Below, one piece after another: positions 9,639-21,805 of a stretch of DNA of 64,000 nucleotides. The notes under the pieces were generated by a model. It was not told the DNA's origin. It did not search any database and saw only the letters and a list, made by a program, of their open reading frames with translations. How positions within the stretch are numbered: position 1 is the first letter of the stretch; every line of letters starts with the position of its first letter. Location: positions 36,222-100,221 of the forward strand of contig FWCC01000341.1 of the NCBI GenBank assembly GCA_900169235.1. Reading direction: 5' to 3'. This stretch comes from Zarea fungicola. Its lineage: Eukaryota; Ascomycota; Sordariomycetes; Hypocreales; Cordycipitaceae. Both the position numbers and the translations under genes were made by a program.

Positions 9639-12150
9639 CGTGTGTAATATTATTGAATATATGTTTGAATACCTGTTTGAATAAATCTTGCTTCGCTGTT
9701 ATGTTCCACAGTCCTTGGCCAATGTACAGGAACGTTTAGGGGTATTTAAAGGTTGGACTTTAGGGGAAGCTTTGCTTTCAAATTTGCAAAGGTTCGTGTT
9801 ATACATCCCTATACTGCCTAGATTGTATTGGCATAGAATTTCCCAACGTAAGACGGATCATTAGTTGGCCGCACTGTAACATGGGGGCTGAAAGGATACG
9901 ATTTACTATAGAAGGAAATGGGCGTCGGGCTCTACATGGAGTGACTATGTAGCTATTATTCCCTGTTAATAGATGTCCGTCTTAGGGTTCTTCTTATTAG
10001 ATTCTTGCAAATGATACCTGAAAATATGTAGAGAATCGAACCAGTAACTGCTGCTGTAAACTGGGGCCAGGACAGGCTACAAATGCAAGTTCAAACTCGG
10101 GTGCAACACAAGCAGTTTAGGCGATGCAGAGGACTAGATTCGTTACCAGCTTTGTGCTAGGTGTGCCGAGACCTAGCTGCACTTTTTCGATTTCATTGAT
10201 CAGTTTACTCTCCCATCGAGATACCGCTGTAGTTGTTTTGGCTAGGTAAATCGATCGTGGTGAGTCTTGACGGGTCTCCGATGCCAAGCCTATTGGCACA
10301 GATACTAGACACCGTCAGAGGCAGGTCGAGAAAGCTAGGTCAAGTGCGGTACGAGACTTGAAAAGGTCGTTGCTCCTTTGTGCTTAGTGCATAAGCTTAT
10401 TACTAGACAACAAAATGGAAAAACTAATCTATAGGCCAGCGACTAGCCAGCCAGTTATTTAACAGCTGGCCAATCATATGTTTACAGGTAGTCAGGTAGA
10501 TCTAGGAACTTATGTACCAGGCCAAAGGGGCAGAAACTTTCGACTTAAAGCGTTTACCGGTGCCCCATACGCCCCACAGTATAATCTGATAGTGTCGGGC
10601 GAACGTCCTTACGATGGATAATAAAAGACCAAATATTAGATGTTTGTCTATTTACTGGTTCTAGAACAGCCAGTTCTGGAGACTTCGCCGACTGAAATTG
10701 ACTAGTGGACGGAGCAACTTGATTCCCGATTGAAATTCGGCACCCCGCAGGCCTCGTAAGGTCACCTGGGAAGTGCCAGACTCCGCTTCAGCCAACTGTA
10801 ACGCCGGTCGACCGGGCTTTGTTTTCTAGAATGACTAAAGCAGGCATATCTATAAAGGCTTAAAGCTAATATAGGCCTTTGCCAGTTAATGCTTTAGCTA
10901 ATATTAGCCTGCTGTAGATATAACCCTAAGGTTTTAATGCTAGAATGATATAATTTTTTTAGTTTGCTTCTTAACTTATATGTAGAGGAGGAGTTCCTCA
11001 TCATTCAATAGATACTTTTTAAATTATTAAAAGTCACAATCATATGCCTGTTAAGAGAGCCACCTCTTAACACGTTCGCTGTGACATTCCCGTCATCCTA
11101 CCAACAGGTGTTGCGCCGAGTTCGCCAGGCCCCTTGAAGGGACTGCAGAGAGCAAGTATTCAGCTGAAAGCCCCAAACGCTGATCAAGTCAGCACTGTCG
11201 ATTATTAGCTTAAAAAGGTGCTCTGCTAGACCAATAAGGCGCGCGCATCAGTTTATTAGTTGCTGGCTTTAAACGACAGCACCGACACTGGTTGAATAGA
11301 CTGAGATTAGTGTGGAATACAACAGAGTTGAGCTGTAAGGTTAATGCGCAAATTTACGGGTTCTTAACCTGATTGGAATTATTGCTAGGTGGTCGAAGGT
11401 AGCTCCCAGTCAGCGACCCGCTATATACATCTTTCCTGCCACGGTAACTTCTTTACTGCCTTTCCTTTCCTGGGCACCTGAAATGAACAAAGGCAGAGTG
11501 AAACTGGCCAAGGAGCATAGGACAGGGTGGTATACCATAGTTGTGAAACACTGTGACTTACAGCCAGGACATCACACGGATTGTGTGCGTCCCCAAACCG
11601 GTTGGCTTGGGCAGCATATGCCTGGATGGTAGCTTCAATGCGTACTTCTTCACCGGAGGGATACAAACACCGGCGGGTTACAGCAACGTGCCGGCGTACA
11701 AAGAGTGCACGGTGACTTTCATGCCAGACCGGTCGACCAGATGCCCGTTGAGATCCTAGGGAAGGTTCTCTACATTAATCCTTGCTCATTCAATAGGCCC
11801 GACGTGGGCACCCTCATTTCGTCCCTCTTTTCTTTTCCGTTTTCTTTTTCTTCATGTATATATTTGTTATAGTCGAAAACATACTTTTCACCTATTCAGG
11901 TCTTACGTTCTTTTCCATAGTACGATTCGTTAACAATATTTCGAAAAGAGATTTAATAGAGACCAACAGAGAGCGAAGGGGGTTTGTGTGGGCGCGTGTG
12001 TGCAAGGGTAGATGATGTTTTCCTAGGCATTTAACTTTGTAAATTCAGCGCTTATAAGTATCCTACGAACTGTTCTCACCCATATAAAGTATTTGCGACA
12101 AAGATTCTAGAATTGTTTACGTATTCAATTCCATATTTACTCCTCTAATC
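9639..12150. other. Gene-poor A+T-rich stretch with decayed repeat sequence
   Basis: No sound gene is visible in these 2.5 kb. Around 10840-10990 the sequence is full of TA, CTA and TTA steps, and related words recur in both orientations (AGCAGGCATATCTATAAAGG against TAGCCTGCTGTAGATATAAC). This fits a RIP-mutated transposon remnant. A 68-codon plus-strand frame at 11553-11759 starting after a plausible TTACAG acceptor could be the last exon of a small protein, but no first exon or family is recognisable. Confidence 0.45.
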
Positions 12151-15100
12151 CTATCCAAGTATCATCTTCTTCAACAACTCACTTTCTTGGCTTTGTTCCA
12201 CTAGGTTGCGAAAGCTCCCATTGGCGCTGAGCAATCCCCGTGGGCTTCCGTTTTCCACAACCGCACCATCTTTCATGACCAATATTCTATCTAGTGACAC
12301 TACAGTCTCCAACCTGTGCGCAACAACAATCAACGTGCCCTTGAACATTTTTCGGATAACTTCTTGAATCACGATGTCTGTCTCGCCATCAACGGCTGAC
12401 GTTGCCTCATCGAGAATGATGATTTTAGGGTTCTTGAGGATAATCCGTGCGAGACAGAGTAGCTGGCGCTGCCCTTGGGAGAGGTTGCCTCCGCCCGCGG
12501 CGATCTGTGAATCTGCAGTAAAGCGACCAGGCCCATTTTCTCCTTCATCTAGAAGCTGGACTTGTCGCAGAGCCTCGGTAATCTTGTTATCAGACATCTT
12601 GCCAAAATAGTCGAGGTTGGATCGCACAGTCCCGGCAAAGAGATTCGGCGACTGGGGAATGAATCCGAGCCTCGATCGTAGTATTGCCACCTTTATAGTG
12701 GAAATGTCGACACCGTCAATATGGATCCCACCCTCTTGCGCGTGCAAAAGACGAAGCAGCGAGAGTGTGAGGGTCGATTTGCCTGAGCCTGTGCGGCCGA
12801 CAACACCAACCTTTTCCCCCGGCGCGAGGTGAAAGGAGACGTCCTTGAGGGCAGGTGGAAGCGTACCAGCATAGCTAACCTCCAGCTGCTGGACGTCCAC
12901 CTCACCTCTCGATGGCCACTCGGCTGGAACCTCATCGCCATCTTGGTTCTCCCTGACAAGCTCGGTGTAGCCTACGACTAAAGACACGGCATTCATGGAT
13001 TCCTGCAGCGTGTCGAACTTGTGCCAGACATCGCCAATGGTGTGGCTCAGCTGCATCGCAAATGTCAGGGAGAGGCCGACGCGACTGACACTCCCTGTGG
13101 AGCCAGATGAAAGAATGAATGCCCCGGTAATTGCGGCGAAAAGAATTCCTGAGATGCTCATCTGTAAGCGCGGCCAGAGATAGAAGATGTAGAAACTTCT
13201 CTTTTGCGTTGAAAACGCATCAAGATGACGATGCAGAGTGACGAGGCACAGATCCGTCGCACCGAAAGCTCGAATTGTAGTGATACCAGCCTCTGTCGTG
13301 GTGACATGCTCGAGAATGTCGGCCATGGGGCCCTTGTCAGTCGCTCGCACCATGGGAAGAGCCTTGTTGAAGCGCGAAATAAGTGTTTTGCACCAAATCA
13401 AGAGCAGCACGGTTGCTATGCCTGTGTACTTGGAAGTATAAAAGCTAAAATTGGTTAGCGACCGTCTGCACTAAGTAGATGAGAGGCTTCACTTACCCCA
13501 GTCCGATGATGGTTAAAATGTTGCGCGCACCATCCGCAAATGCAGCAATATAGAACAGAGGGGACTCATCCACGCGCGCTGAATCCGATGTAAAACCTTT
13601 CAGCGTTGAACCGAGAGGCGTGGAGTCTACCCAGAGCAGCGGCATCCGCAACACGTTGGAAACCATGCTGCGGAATAGATATCGCGCCGCATGCAATGCC
13701 GCGGCGTTCGTATGAAGCTTCGAGAGTGCTTTAATTGCAATCAACAGTATCACGGAAGACAGATAGAGTAAAACGTTGTGGGAGAGGTTTGTACTATCCA
13801 TTTGCGGGGCAGCAGCATCCAGAGATGCACTTACTCGTGGGCCTTCAGATTTGATTCGGCCTAGAAGATATGACGCGAGTGCATCCAGCAACCTGCCTAT
13901 CAGAATCCCGAAAATGTACAAGGCGGTAAACGAGATACCCCCAGCCGCCTTGAAGTAGCTTTCGTAGGGAGTCGCTGATATTATCGCTGGTTGTTTGCTC
14001 TGATCGGACTTGGCTGCGTTGTCGGCTGTGGTCTCGGGCGTTACGTTTCCGTTGCTCACAGACGAGGGTTGTGCGGCTGTTGCAAATGTTTGGCTCGACT
14101 TAATGAGCTGTATTTTGGCTTCCGATTCACCAGGCGTTCCAGCGTAGGAGACAGTGTTGTTTTCTAAGTGGACGAGGTACTTCGTAGCCGGTAAGCAGAG
14201 TGAGACGTGATGCGTTACCAGGATTCGAGTGCGTCCGGTGCAGAGATTGCCGCTCAGCGCGCCCAGAATCTCTTTTGAAACATGGGTATCAAGGCTTGAA
14301 AATATGTCGTCAAGGACCAGCGTCTTGGCCGACGAGTAGAGCGCCCGGGCGAAACCAATCCTGGTGCGCTGGCCTCCACTGAGCTTGACACCTCGCAACC
14401 CGATTTTTGTCTGATCGCCATCTATAAGTGCATGGAAGTGGATAAGAAGCGCGCAGGCATTAATAACCAAGTCGTATCTCTTCCTATCCATTGGGCTACC
14501 AAATAGGATATTTTCTTCTATCGCGGCGCTTTGCAGCCAAGGCACTTGAGCAACATATGCAACTGACATGCCGTGATCTGCGGGCGTCTTGATACAGCCC
14601 TCAAAGAGTTCAACCTCGCCTAGAATACCGGTCAGCAGGAGGCTTTTACCTGAACCCGTTTTACCAGAAATGACGCTCAACTCTCCCGGGGGAAAGGCGA
14701 TGTTAACATTTTTAAGCGCAAATCTCGGCGATTTAGATTCACCCTCGGGGTCGCTCTTTGCTTCATGGATTTCATTTGATGGCCAGGAAATTGTGGCCCT
14801 TGCAAAACAAACGCACTCTGAGGCACCCAAATCTAGGATTCTAGGCTGCTCGGCTGAGGCTAGGTATTTATCCAAGCGGCGGGCTGTGTCAAATGACCCA
14901 AAGTAGTCGTTTAGTGCTGTAGGGATAAAGCTGAGTGAATCTTGAAGTACGGCGAGCGAACTCATCATTGGAAAAATACCCGAAGGGGTGGCTTGTCCGC
15001 CTGTGTAAATATATGTTGATAAAGCCGCCATGATGACGACAAACGGAGCGGTTGAGTCCCATATTCCACGGAGGGCGGCCGCATATTGAGTCGATTGTAG

Positions 15101-16485
15101 GTCTTGAAGCTCTGTCTCGCGGAAAGACTCGATGTGTGCCTCCCATTGCCATTCACTGGCTGAGAACTTGATGTCACGAAGTGATGACAGCATTTCCTTC
15201 AGAACAGTCGTAGTCTGGTCATGAGACAACCGCTCCTTGTTGCGTGCCGCAATTGACTTCTGTATGGTAAGTCGGTGGACCGAAAAGCAGAAAGCTGTCG
15301 CGAGGACGGCGGCAATGGTGCTCCTTAATCCTAATAGACGGTACAGGAACGACGCTGAGGCAAAGAACTTGAACAAGCGGGAAGGGACAAGGTAGGCAAT
15401 AGCAGCGTAGAACGAAAGTCCCCATGAGTCACGAGACACAAGATTGATGATATTTGGGGCTTTAGAAGCTGGTTTTGGCGAGTTTTTGTCCCCCTTGGCC
15501 TCTTTCTTCCGCAACAATTTGCGGAACAGGGCAGTGACGAGCTGCGCTCGAACAGGAAGCGCAATCTCCGACTGCTGCATCCATGCGATATAGTTGTTCA
15601 TGATGACTTCACAGATGGCCGATACTCCCATACCGAAAAACCATACCCACGCCTCGGCTGTGACTTGTCCAGGACCTTCCAGACACCTCAAGAGGCGCTG
15701 CAGACAGTAAGATGGCCCCAAGGTAAAGATGGCACGCAGGAAGACAATAATCCACTGCTTGGTAAAGCAAGAGAAGCGCTCAGTGAAGATTCTTCTCCAG
15801 AGATACGGCTCAGATGACGGGACGGTAATGATTTGCTGACATGCGGACTGCGAATCGTAGTTCAATGCGGGCAGGGTATCGAGGACATCCGATTTGCTAG
15901 CGATTCCAAGTGCGGGAAGACACCAGAACAAAGAGAACAGCCCCAAGAGAAAGAGCTGCCCTCGGCATCAACCATGTGTCCTTCGGGTGTGAAAAGCCGT
16001 GGACGCCGGGGTATCCCGGCCTGTGCCAGAAAAAGAAGCGCAGCACATAATAGCTGCAAGGACACATTTAAGTGAGGCTTGTCAATGTCATTTGCTTTGG
16101 GTGAAATCAACGAGACAATTAAAGCGCCAGACAGAAGCGTCTCACCAACAGCTGATCGATATACGGATACTGGATTGCCAGTCCGATAAGAATGGAGGTT
16201 GTAAATTAGAAATAGAGGCTGTTAAGGAAAATTGTCATTGGCAATTCCGTTTCTTTCTCAGCTTTAGAGACCTACCCAAAGGAACAAGTAGAAATCTTGC
16301 AGGCGTAGACCTGGGGCAATGCTTGGCATTGATCTTGAGGGAAGGGTCTCATATTCGCCGCCCGCCACAGCCGTGCTGAGCCCAACAGAGAGCAAAACGC
16401 TGGTTGCAAGACGCAGCGGCCTTAATCTGCGATGGTAAGCAGCTTCTGATTCTTTCGAGGCAGTGCCATCACGATCAAAATACAT
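12151..16485 (-). CDS. Full-length ABC-C (MRP-type) transporter with a frameshift
   Basis: Exon 1 (16485-16276, MYFDRDGTASKE...) and a 57-bp intron lead to N-terminal membrane helices and the pre-core PRRPRLFTPEGHMVDAEG. A first transmembrane domain follows. NBD1 has GKTGSGKS, LSGGQRTRIGFARAL and LVLDDIFSSLD, where Asp replaces the catalytic Glu as in many ABC-C proteins. After a second transmembrane domain, NBD2 has GRTGSGKSTL, LSQGQRQLLCLARI, IIILDEATSAVD and AHRLETV. The total is about 1,400 residues, as expected. Two defects are seen. At the four-C run 15941-15944 (GGGG in the gene) the frame breaks between FSWG and LFSLFW, one base short. At the intron near 13495-13440 the GTAAGT donor and the usable acceptors disagree in phase by one base, again beside a GGGG run. 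It is a pseudogene or an assembly error. Such pumps export drugs, conjugates or metabolites across plasma or vacuolar membranes. Confidence 0.85.
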
Positions 16486-17660
16486 TGTATTACGGGGTAA
16501 TCGCTCTCAGACCTCAATTCCGGTAAATGAGAGTAGTGGAGCGGCGCTTCTCTTCCAACGTGTGATTGGTTGTTGGGGAGACTTGGTCAGGCGTTGCCTC
16601 TTAAAGAGCGAGGTCGACTTGCTCAGGCAGGTGTCAAAACTGACAAGTTTGTAATTCACTCGGCGCGCCCTTTCCATTGTCATGCATATTGCCGGCCTCG
16701 TCATTACCTAATAAGACATCACATCAGGCTGGCTTGCACGCTTGCACGGCTAGTTGTCCCACGCTATGGCTGCTTACCCACAGGTCATTTGTAGGTCATA
16801 ACTAACAGTTAGGTTGCTTACTACAGCGTTGCAAATCGATTTTAAACCGTCGATCGGCGCCCTGTACGAGCAGATCCAAATCAAAACAGTGGCGACAATT
16901 ATGATTAGGGGAGTAAATATGGAATTAAATACGTACAGAAGTCTAGAATTTTTTGTCGCAAATACTTTATGTATATGAGAACAGCCAACTAAAAAGCTAC
17001 ATCTAAATATTGTCTTTATAAAAATAGCGGTATTGTTCCCTATGCTTGTAGAGCTAGAGCTTTCATTTCACAGTGTTGTGACGGTAACCTCGAGTACAGT
17101 ATCTCCCTAATAATGGGGCCATGAGCCGCTCTCGGCTGACGGAAGCCGCTCCCAGCAAAAAATACCAGTTGAGTAGAAGCAGTTCTGTCTCAATTGGCGC
17201 GCGGCTGCTGCTATAGGAGGAGATTAGGGCCATGCAGATGTTGCGACAAGCTCCTGGTGAGAATGTTGGCGTGTCCCCAGGCGCACCCCGTCACGCTAAC
17301 CGGAACGGTGGCACGATCATCTGTAGAGCATAGCTAGCACGTTTCTTTGCTTTAACCAAAGCCTTACCATAGACGTTAAAGAATACAATACAATATTTTA
17401 CAATACAATACAATAAATAATGGGTCACCTAGGCCGTTATCAAGGCCCACCCGCGCAACCATGCAGCCTTGGTGATATCTTAGTGGGCTTCATACGATGG
17501 TAATGCTTCGTGAATTGATTATCTTGTATCACAGCTAGCTAGGCCTTATCCACAACCTCTTATACCCGTCGGAATGCTCACATAAAGGAACAATCAGTCA
17601 ACCAGACAGCATTTCCCTGTTCAAGTAAGCAGTGGCGGCGCGTGAAGCGACACCAGGGTA
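16486..17660. other. Intergenic, no gene seen
   Basis: Promoter side of the ABC transporter. Only short frames are present; an AATAC microsatellite lies at 17383-17416. Confidence 0.45.
17383..17416. repeat. AATAC microsatellite
   Basis: Tandem AATAC/ACAAT pentamers, interrupted once by TATTTT. Confidence 0.75.
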
Positions 17661-18032
17661 CTATTCGTCATTCCGGTGTTGGTTGATCACTGACTTCGCC
17701 CTTTGGTTTGCATCGTCGGATTCAGATTTATTCTTGAAGACATGTGTCGCTTTGACGTTGTAGGAGGGTCCGGCTACTGCCTTTGTGCAGAGGTATTCCC
17801 CGTTAGACCACGATGGAAAGTTCTGGACTAATTTGGCCAACGTTCTCTCGCTCTTGAGAGTCTTCTGGAAGAGAACAGGGTTGCGTTGGGACTGAGTGAC
17901 TTTAGTGCCATCTGGTAAAGTCTTCTGGATATAGTACTCAGAAACAATATTGAACTTTCCAGTTATATCTGCAATGGCATAGGCCGACAGCAGTGCGAAG
18001 AGCAGAAAAAAGATAGATTTCAAAGCCTGCAT
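17661..18032 (-). CDS. Small secreted hypothetical protein (123 aa)
   Basis: A single-exon frame from the ATG at 18032; upstream in-frame codons back to 18077 are less likely because MQALKSIFFLLFALLSAYA is a complete signal peptide right at this ATG. The mature part is about 104 residues, lysine-rich, with one Cys (EYLCTKAV). It ends in a hydrophilic tail, KSESDDANQRAKSVINQHRN. No family is recognised. A lone small secreted gene in an A+T-rich setting is a common configuration for candidate effectors, but nothing in the sequence proves that. Confidence 0.55.
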   Translation of the reverse strand: MQALKSIFFLLFALLSAYAIADITGKFNIVSEYYIQKTLPDGTKVTQSQRNPVLFQKTLKSERTLAKLVQNFPSWSNGEYLCTKAVAGPSYNVKATHVFKNKSESDDANQRAKSVINQHRNDE

Positions 18033-18961
18033 TTTGACGATGCGTATATTCCTATTTAGTATTAATATATAATACAATAAAGCTATACTTCATTATTAAA
18101 TTACTCACCGATAGTAATAGTAGAAGATAAATACATAAAAATATTGTTGCTAATAAGAAATGTAGATGGCCTGTTATAGAATCGTTCTAGGTAGAAGTAC
18201 AACCAACAAACAATATAAGTTCTAGCCTCTTATAATTAATATAATATGTATTTTATCTATTAAGAACTATATTACTAAAAAATAACATAATAGTATTATA
18301 TTATTGGTGTTTTTTCGTTGTGTATGACAGCATGGCATGTGCATAACAATGTCATGCATTCTGCATATTGGAGCCACGATATCTAGTATACCTGATCCTA
18401 TATTGTCACCTGTTCACTGTTTCCCGTAATAGAGTTAGTCACAACGCGACGTGGTAAGGCTTACTGCGTCTGTTGAAGTAAGGGCTACCCACACTACGCC
18501 CGACGAGGCTTCTGTGACCCCGTAGCCGCCCGTCCCCGCACAGTTGGATGCAATAAAACACGCAAAGACAAACATTACTATCTAGCAGGCAGATATCTCA
18601 CACAATAGGCCATAGGACCTATCGCTTAAAGATATTATAGTGGCCTCTAGCACTATTATCACGACAGCGAACAGGGAACGTTTAAACACTGTATAAAGTA
18701 GAAGACAGGACCGTACATGCAACTCTATTGCGAAATAAGTGGCGATGTCTGTAGCCAAAGTATACGCCGGGCTTAGCATACTACAGGGGAACGTGAAATG
18801 TTACTAAAAAAAGCTTATATTGGCCGACGCCACCAATATAAAGCTCTCTCATAGCTTCATAATTATGCATATATAAATACCGTTCTGCCAATAGGTTGCC
18901 CACTTTATATGTGTCTAGCCAGGGCTATAAACAACTCAGCTACATCGTATAATATTACATT
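18033..18961. other. A+T-rich intergenic stretch
   Basis: Very A+T-rich, especially 18050-18310 where ATATTA-type words dominate. No gene or RNA is seen. A CATATATAAATACC TATA-like element at 18869-18882 could serve the gene starting at 18962. Confidence 0.45.
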
Positions 18962-19849
18962 ATGTCACACATAATGGCCGTTGCATTCACCCTATTTCTA
19001 ACTCTTGCGCCAGAATTGCGCAACAATATATGGCGGGCTTCACTGCCTGGTGCTATCGGGCCGTCCCTCTATTTCTATGGGGAGGGACGTTATTGGTGCT
19101 CGCGCCGACTAGTGGAGTCTGATCCTGGGTATATTGCAGGTGCAACTGAAATGGGAATGGACTTTCGGACAGACTTATTGGAACGCGACAACCAGTTTCA
19201 AGTGCCGCTTTTCTTTGTTAACCGTGAAGCCCGCGGCATCGCTTTAGCCTGGTGTCGGGAGAAGGTAGACATCTACCCTGCTTATGAGACCCGGCCATGG
19301 CTAACTTCCTAGCAGGGTATTATAATACGGGTGCAGCGGCATGGGCAGGACTTTTTCGCAGTCCCTTATAACAGCGCAGATGATGTACTCTATGTTGCTG
19401 ATGATAAATGGAATACGTTCTGTTTTGCGCCTGAGGAGCGAATGGGTCAACCGGATCTTATTGATCAAAACGTTCAACTATCGTCGGACATTACCAGAAT
19501 TGCCGTATCCGAAACGCTTTTTGGGCAGAAGGCACAAATCCGCTGCTTACCCGGCATACAAATGTGGTTTGCACATCTTACAGTGGTCTTTGTCGTGGTC
19601 GGCTCCCAGCCCCATAAATCACAAGAGCCGTGGCGCTGGGAGCTGGAGAATACAAACGGAGGGGCATTTATTTGGCAGGCGGGAAGGGGTGAATTTACAT
19701 TCGAACACGGAACAGAATCCTTCAGGGATGAAGGTCTATATAATAGGATAGGGGAGGCCGCTACTACTGGCTTGCGCGACGAGATACGAGGCGAAGTGCT
19801 CCAATATCAAGGCCTAGAGGTCCGGCCCGTCTTTGTCACCCGCCAATAA
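18962..19849 (+). CDS. 2EXR-domain protein
   Basis: Two exons (18962-19264 and 19313-19849) encode 279 residues. An apparent in-frame TAG at 19310-19312 disappears when the 48-bp intron is removed (GTAGAC donor, GCTAAC branch point, TTCCTAG acceptor; length divisible by three). The N-terminus FTLFLTLAPELRNNIWRASL is the 2EXR motif (F-xx-L-P-E-L-R-xx-I-W), an F-box-like element expanded in filamentous fungi. FFVNREARGIALAWCREK and DDVLYVADDKWNTFC follow, both characteristic of the family. Function is unknown; members may be adaptor proteins. No neighbours suggest a pathway. Confidence 0.8.
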
Positions 19850-19971
19850 TGGAAGATGCATTGTGTTCTGCAACCGAATACCATTGAGAATATAGCCGTA
19901 AAGGACAGCTAGTACATAGTATAACTACATATATGCATAACCTATAGAAGTGCCTTTTATTGTAGGAGAAA

Positions 19972-20929
19972 TCACCTATCCACCTCTGCGCCATATATAA
20001 TAAGAACTTCAGCGATAGATAGCAGCCTTTGATCTACTGCTGTATGCAGTGGAACATTGTTGTTATTATCCCAAGTATTTGGTTCAGCACCGTGCTCCAG
20101 CAGGAGGGTGGTGGCGTCTAGGTGACCTGGGCGGACCGCGGAAAAGAGAGGGGACTGGCCTTGCCCGTCTCGGGCATTCGGGTCACACAAGTTCTTTAAA
20201 AGTAGCTTTAGAACAGAAACGTGGTTATTCGCTGCGGCATAATGCAGCAGTACTCGGCCCTCGCTGTCTCGCTGGGACAAGTCTGCGCCCTTGTCGATGA
20301 GTAACTGCACCATAGCATCGTTCCCTTGTTGTACAGCCCAAAAGATCGATGTTAATCTGTCCACACCTGGCATGGCCGCTGGATGTAGGTTACAAGACGA
20401 TTCTGATCCAAAGCTTTCCGACAAGCTATAATCCTGTAGCCATGCCGCAGGGTTTGCGTCCCCGGCCACCCAAGTCTCTACCTCGGGAAGGTTGCGCTGT
20501 GTAGGGCTATGAACTGCGTTTACTGGCTGATCTGCTAGCTGGGTTGTCATGGCTGCCGTCTCGGCCCAGAGCAGCTGCACATGCAGCAGTTCCATTTTCG
20601 CCTTTCGTTTATGCCCTAGATGGGTATTAGCACCATACAGTTCCGGTGATTGTCGGCTATGTCGTACGGAAGAGTTTCTGTGCAGCACGGTTCTGGGCCC
20701 TTTTCCTAGCTCGTCTCTGTTCTTCGACTGATACGATGTTGGTTGTAATGTCTGCTGTCGTTCCCTGGTCGGCTACCAAGGCCTGGGTCGAGCACGCAGA
20801 CAGAGGATCCACGGAAGAGGAGGTAGAGGCAGAGGGGCTGTGCCCGAGATCCATCCGCGCGAGACACGGGAGTGGGTATATTTCGGAATCGATAGAAGGG
20901 TTTGTGGGTGATGCATGCTGCTCATACAT
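19972..20929 (-). CDS. bZIP basic-region plus ankyrin-repeat regulator (ToxE-like, bANK type)
   Basis: Two exons (20929-20668 and 20615-19972) encode 301 residues. The 52-bp intron (GTACGA donor, TGCTAATAC branch, TCTAG acceptor) interrupts the basic region and restores an Arg codon. The spliced protein reads RRARKRAQNRAAQKLFR and then HKRKAKMELL at about residues 71-98, a bZIP-type DNA-binding basic region (N-x-A-A-Q-x-x-F-R) without a long leucine zipper. From about residue 185 come ankyrin repeats: GNDAMVQLLIDKGADLSQRD, LLHYAAANNHVSVLKLLLKN, HLDATTLLLEHGAEPNTWD and LLSIAEVLIIYGAEVDR. This combination defines the bANK family, whose founding member ToxE activates a fungal secondary-metabolite cluster. 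It is the only apparently intact pathway-type regulator in the window, 18 kb from the P450 end of the PKS cluster. Its target is inferred, not shown. Confidence 0.8.
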
Positions 20930-21056
20930 CGCCAGTGTTCACTTAGCAAGGGCGGACTGTTGTCTTGAACGGTTCAAACCAAGAACTATTAAGAGGCAGC
21001 ATGGGAAGGGCACCCCGCTGGTGATGGCGCCTTATAGGGCTGAGGCGGATGGGGGC

Positions 21057-21805
21057 TTAGTTCGGGCTTTCGTGCGGAAGACAGGGACAGCGGGCGGCGT
21101 AGGGCGGGGGTGTGGGCCTGGATATGAGGAGTAATAAAGGAGACGAGAGCGGTTTTATCTGCAGCAGTGGCGCAGTGTAATAAGCGTCATTCATAAACCG
21201 CGGCCAGCTCAGCCGAGACCACCCACGCACCATTCCTCCATGGCCCGGAACATCCTTGCTCGAGCCGATCGATAAGCTCCTCTCATTCTCAGAGCCATCT
21301 TGTGGAGTGAAGGTCAGCTTTGCCGTAGTTTGGAGTGGCCCCATGGGAAACAGGTAGTATACTGATGGATAAAGCGACGCACAATGCTCCGAGGCGGCCT
21401 GGCTAGTGTTGTCCGATCCTGGCAGGCACTCAAGATGGATGTTACCGACGACTTTCCCAGGGACGTTAAATTGAAGTTTTGCAGATGATATGTCAGAGTC
21501 AATGGCGAATGTTATGCTTCTTGTGGTTTCGTTGCCGTCGCTTGCGCTTTTCGAAGCCCAAGTACCGGTCACTCGCCCTTCCCCAGCAGCATCACCATCT
21601 GCAGTTACTACCGACAGCGGAAAATAAAGAGTTTCGCCCCATTTGGTACCGTCTTCCCATATGGCGTTGAGTTCAGCGTGAAAGCCTGCCTGCTCAAGGC
21701 CTCGAGAATCCTGTACAAGGAAACACTGACCGCTGGCGTGCCCGCGCCATCAAATGCTTCAAACTCCCACAGCTCCAAAGTTTCATCATTTATGCAATCG
21801 GGCAT
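21057..21805 (-). pseudogene. Truncated, frameshifted lipocalin-like pericyclase (Diels-Alderase family) remnant
   Basis: Starting at 21805 the translation gives ETLELWEFEAFDGAGTPAVS, then switches frame near 21710 (one base short) into GLEQAGFHAELNAIWEDGTK and WGETLYFPLSVVTADG. It continues through VTGTWASKS, YPSVYYLFPMGP and PGHGGMVRGWSRLSWPRFM. These match by memory the N-terminal and central landmarks of fungal CghA/Fsa2-like pericyclases (CrtC/AttH-like double lipocalin fold): a W-x-F-D-A start, a Y-Y-x-x-P-x-G strand, and G-x-G-G-x-x-R-x-W-xx-x-W. After that the frame drifts into low-similarity sequence and stops at 21057, so the last third is missing. Such enzymes usually work with PKS-NRPS tetramate pathways, and no PKS-NRPS is in the window. 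It is therefore likely a relic. Confidence 0.55.

Noticed and set aside
10020..10110. Possible tRNA on the minus strand (GGTTCGATTC-like T-arm)
   Set aside because: No matching acceptor stem, anticodon arm or D-arm could be folded around it.
11553..11759. 68-codon plus-strand frame that could be a small secreted protein exon
   Set aside because: No first exon, signal peptide or family; it overlaps a similar-length frame on the other strand.
19310..19312. In-frame TAG that would make the 2EXR gene a pseudogene
   Set aside because: It is the last three bases of a 48-bp intron with good donor, branch point and acceptor; the spliced protein matches the family across the junction.
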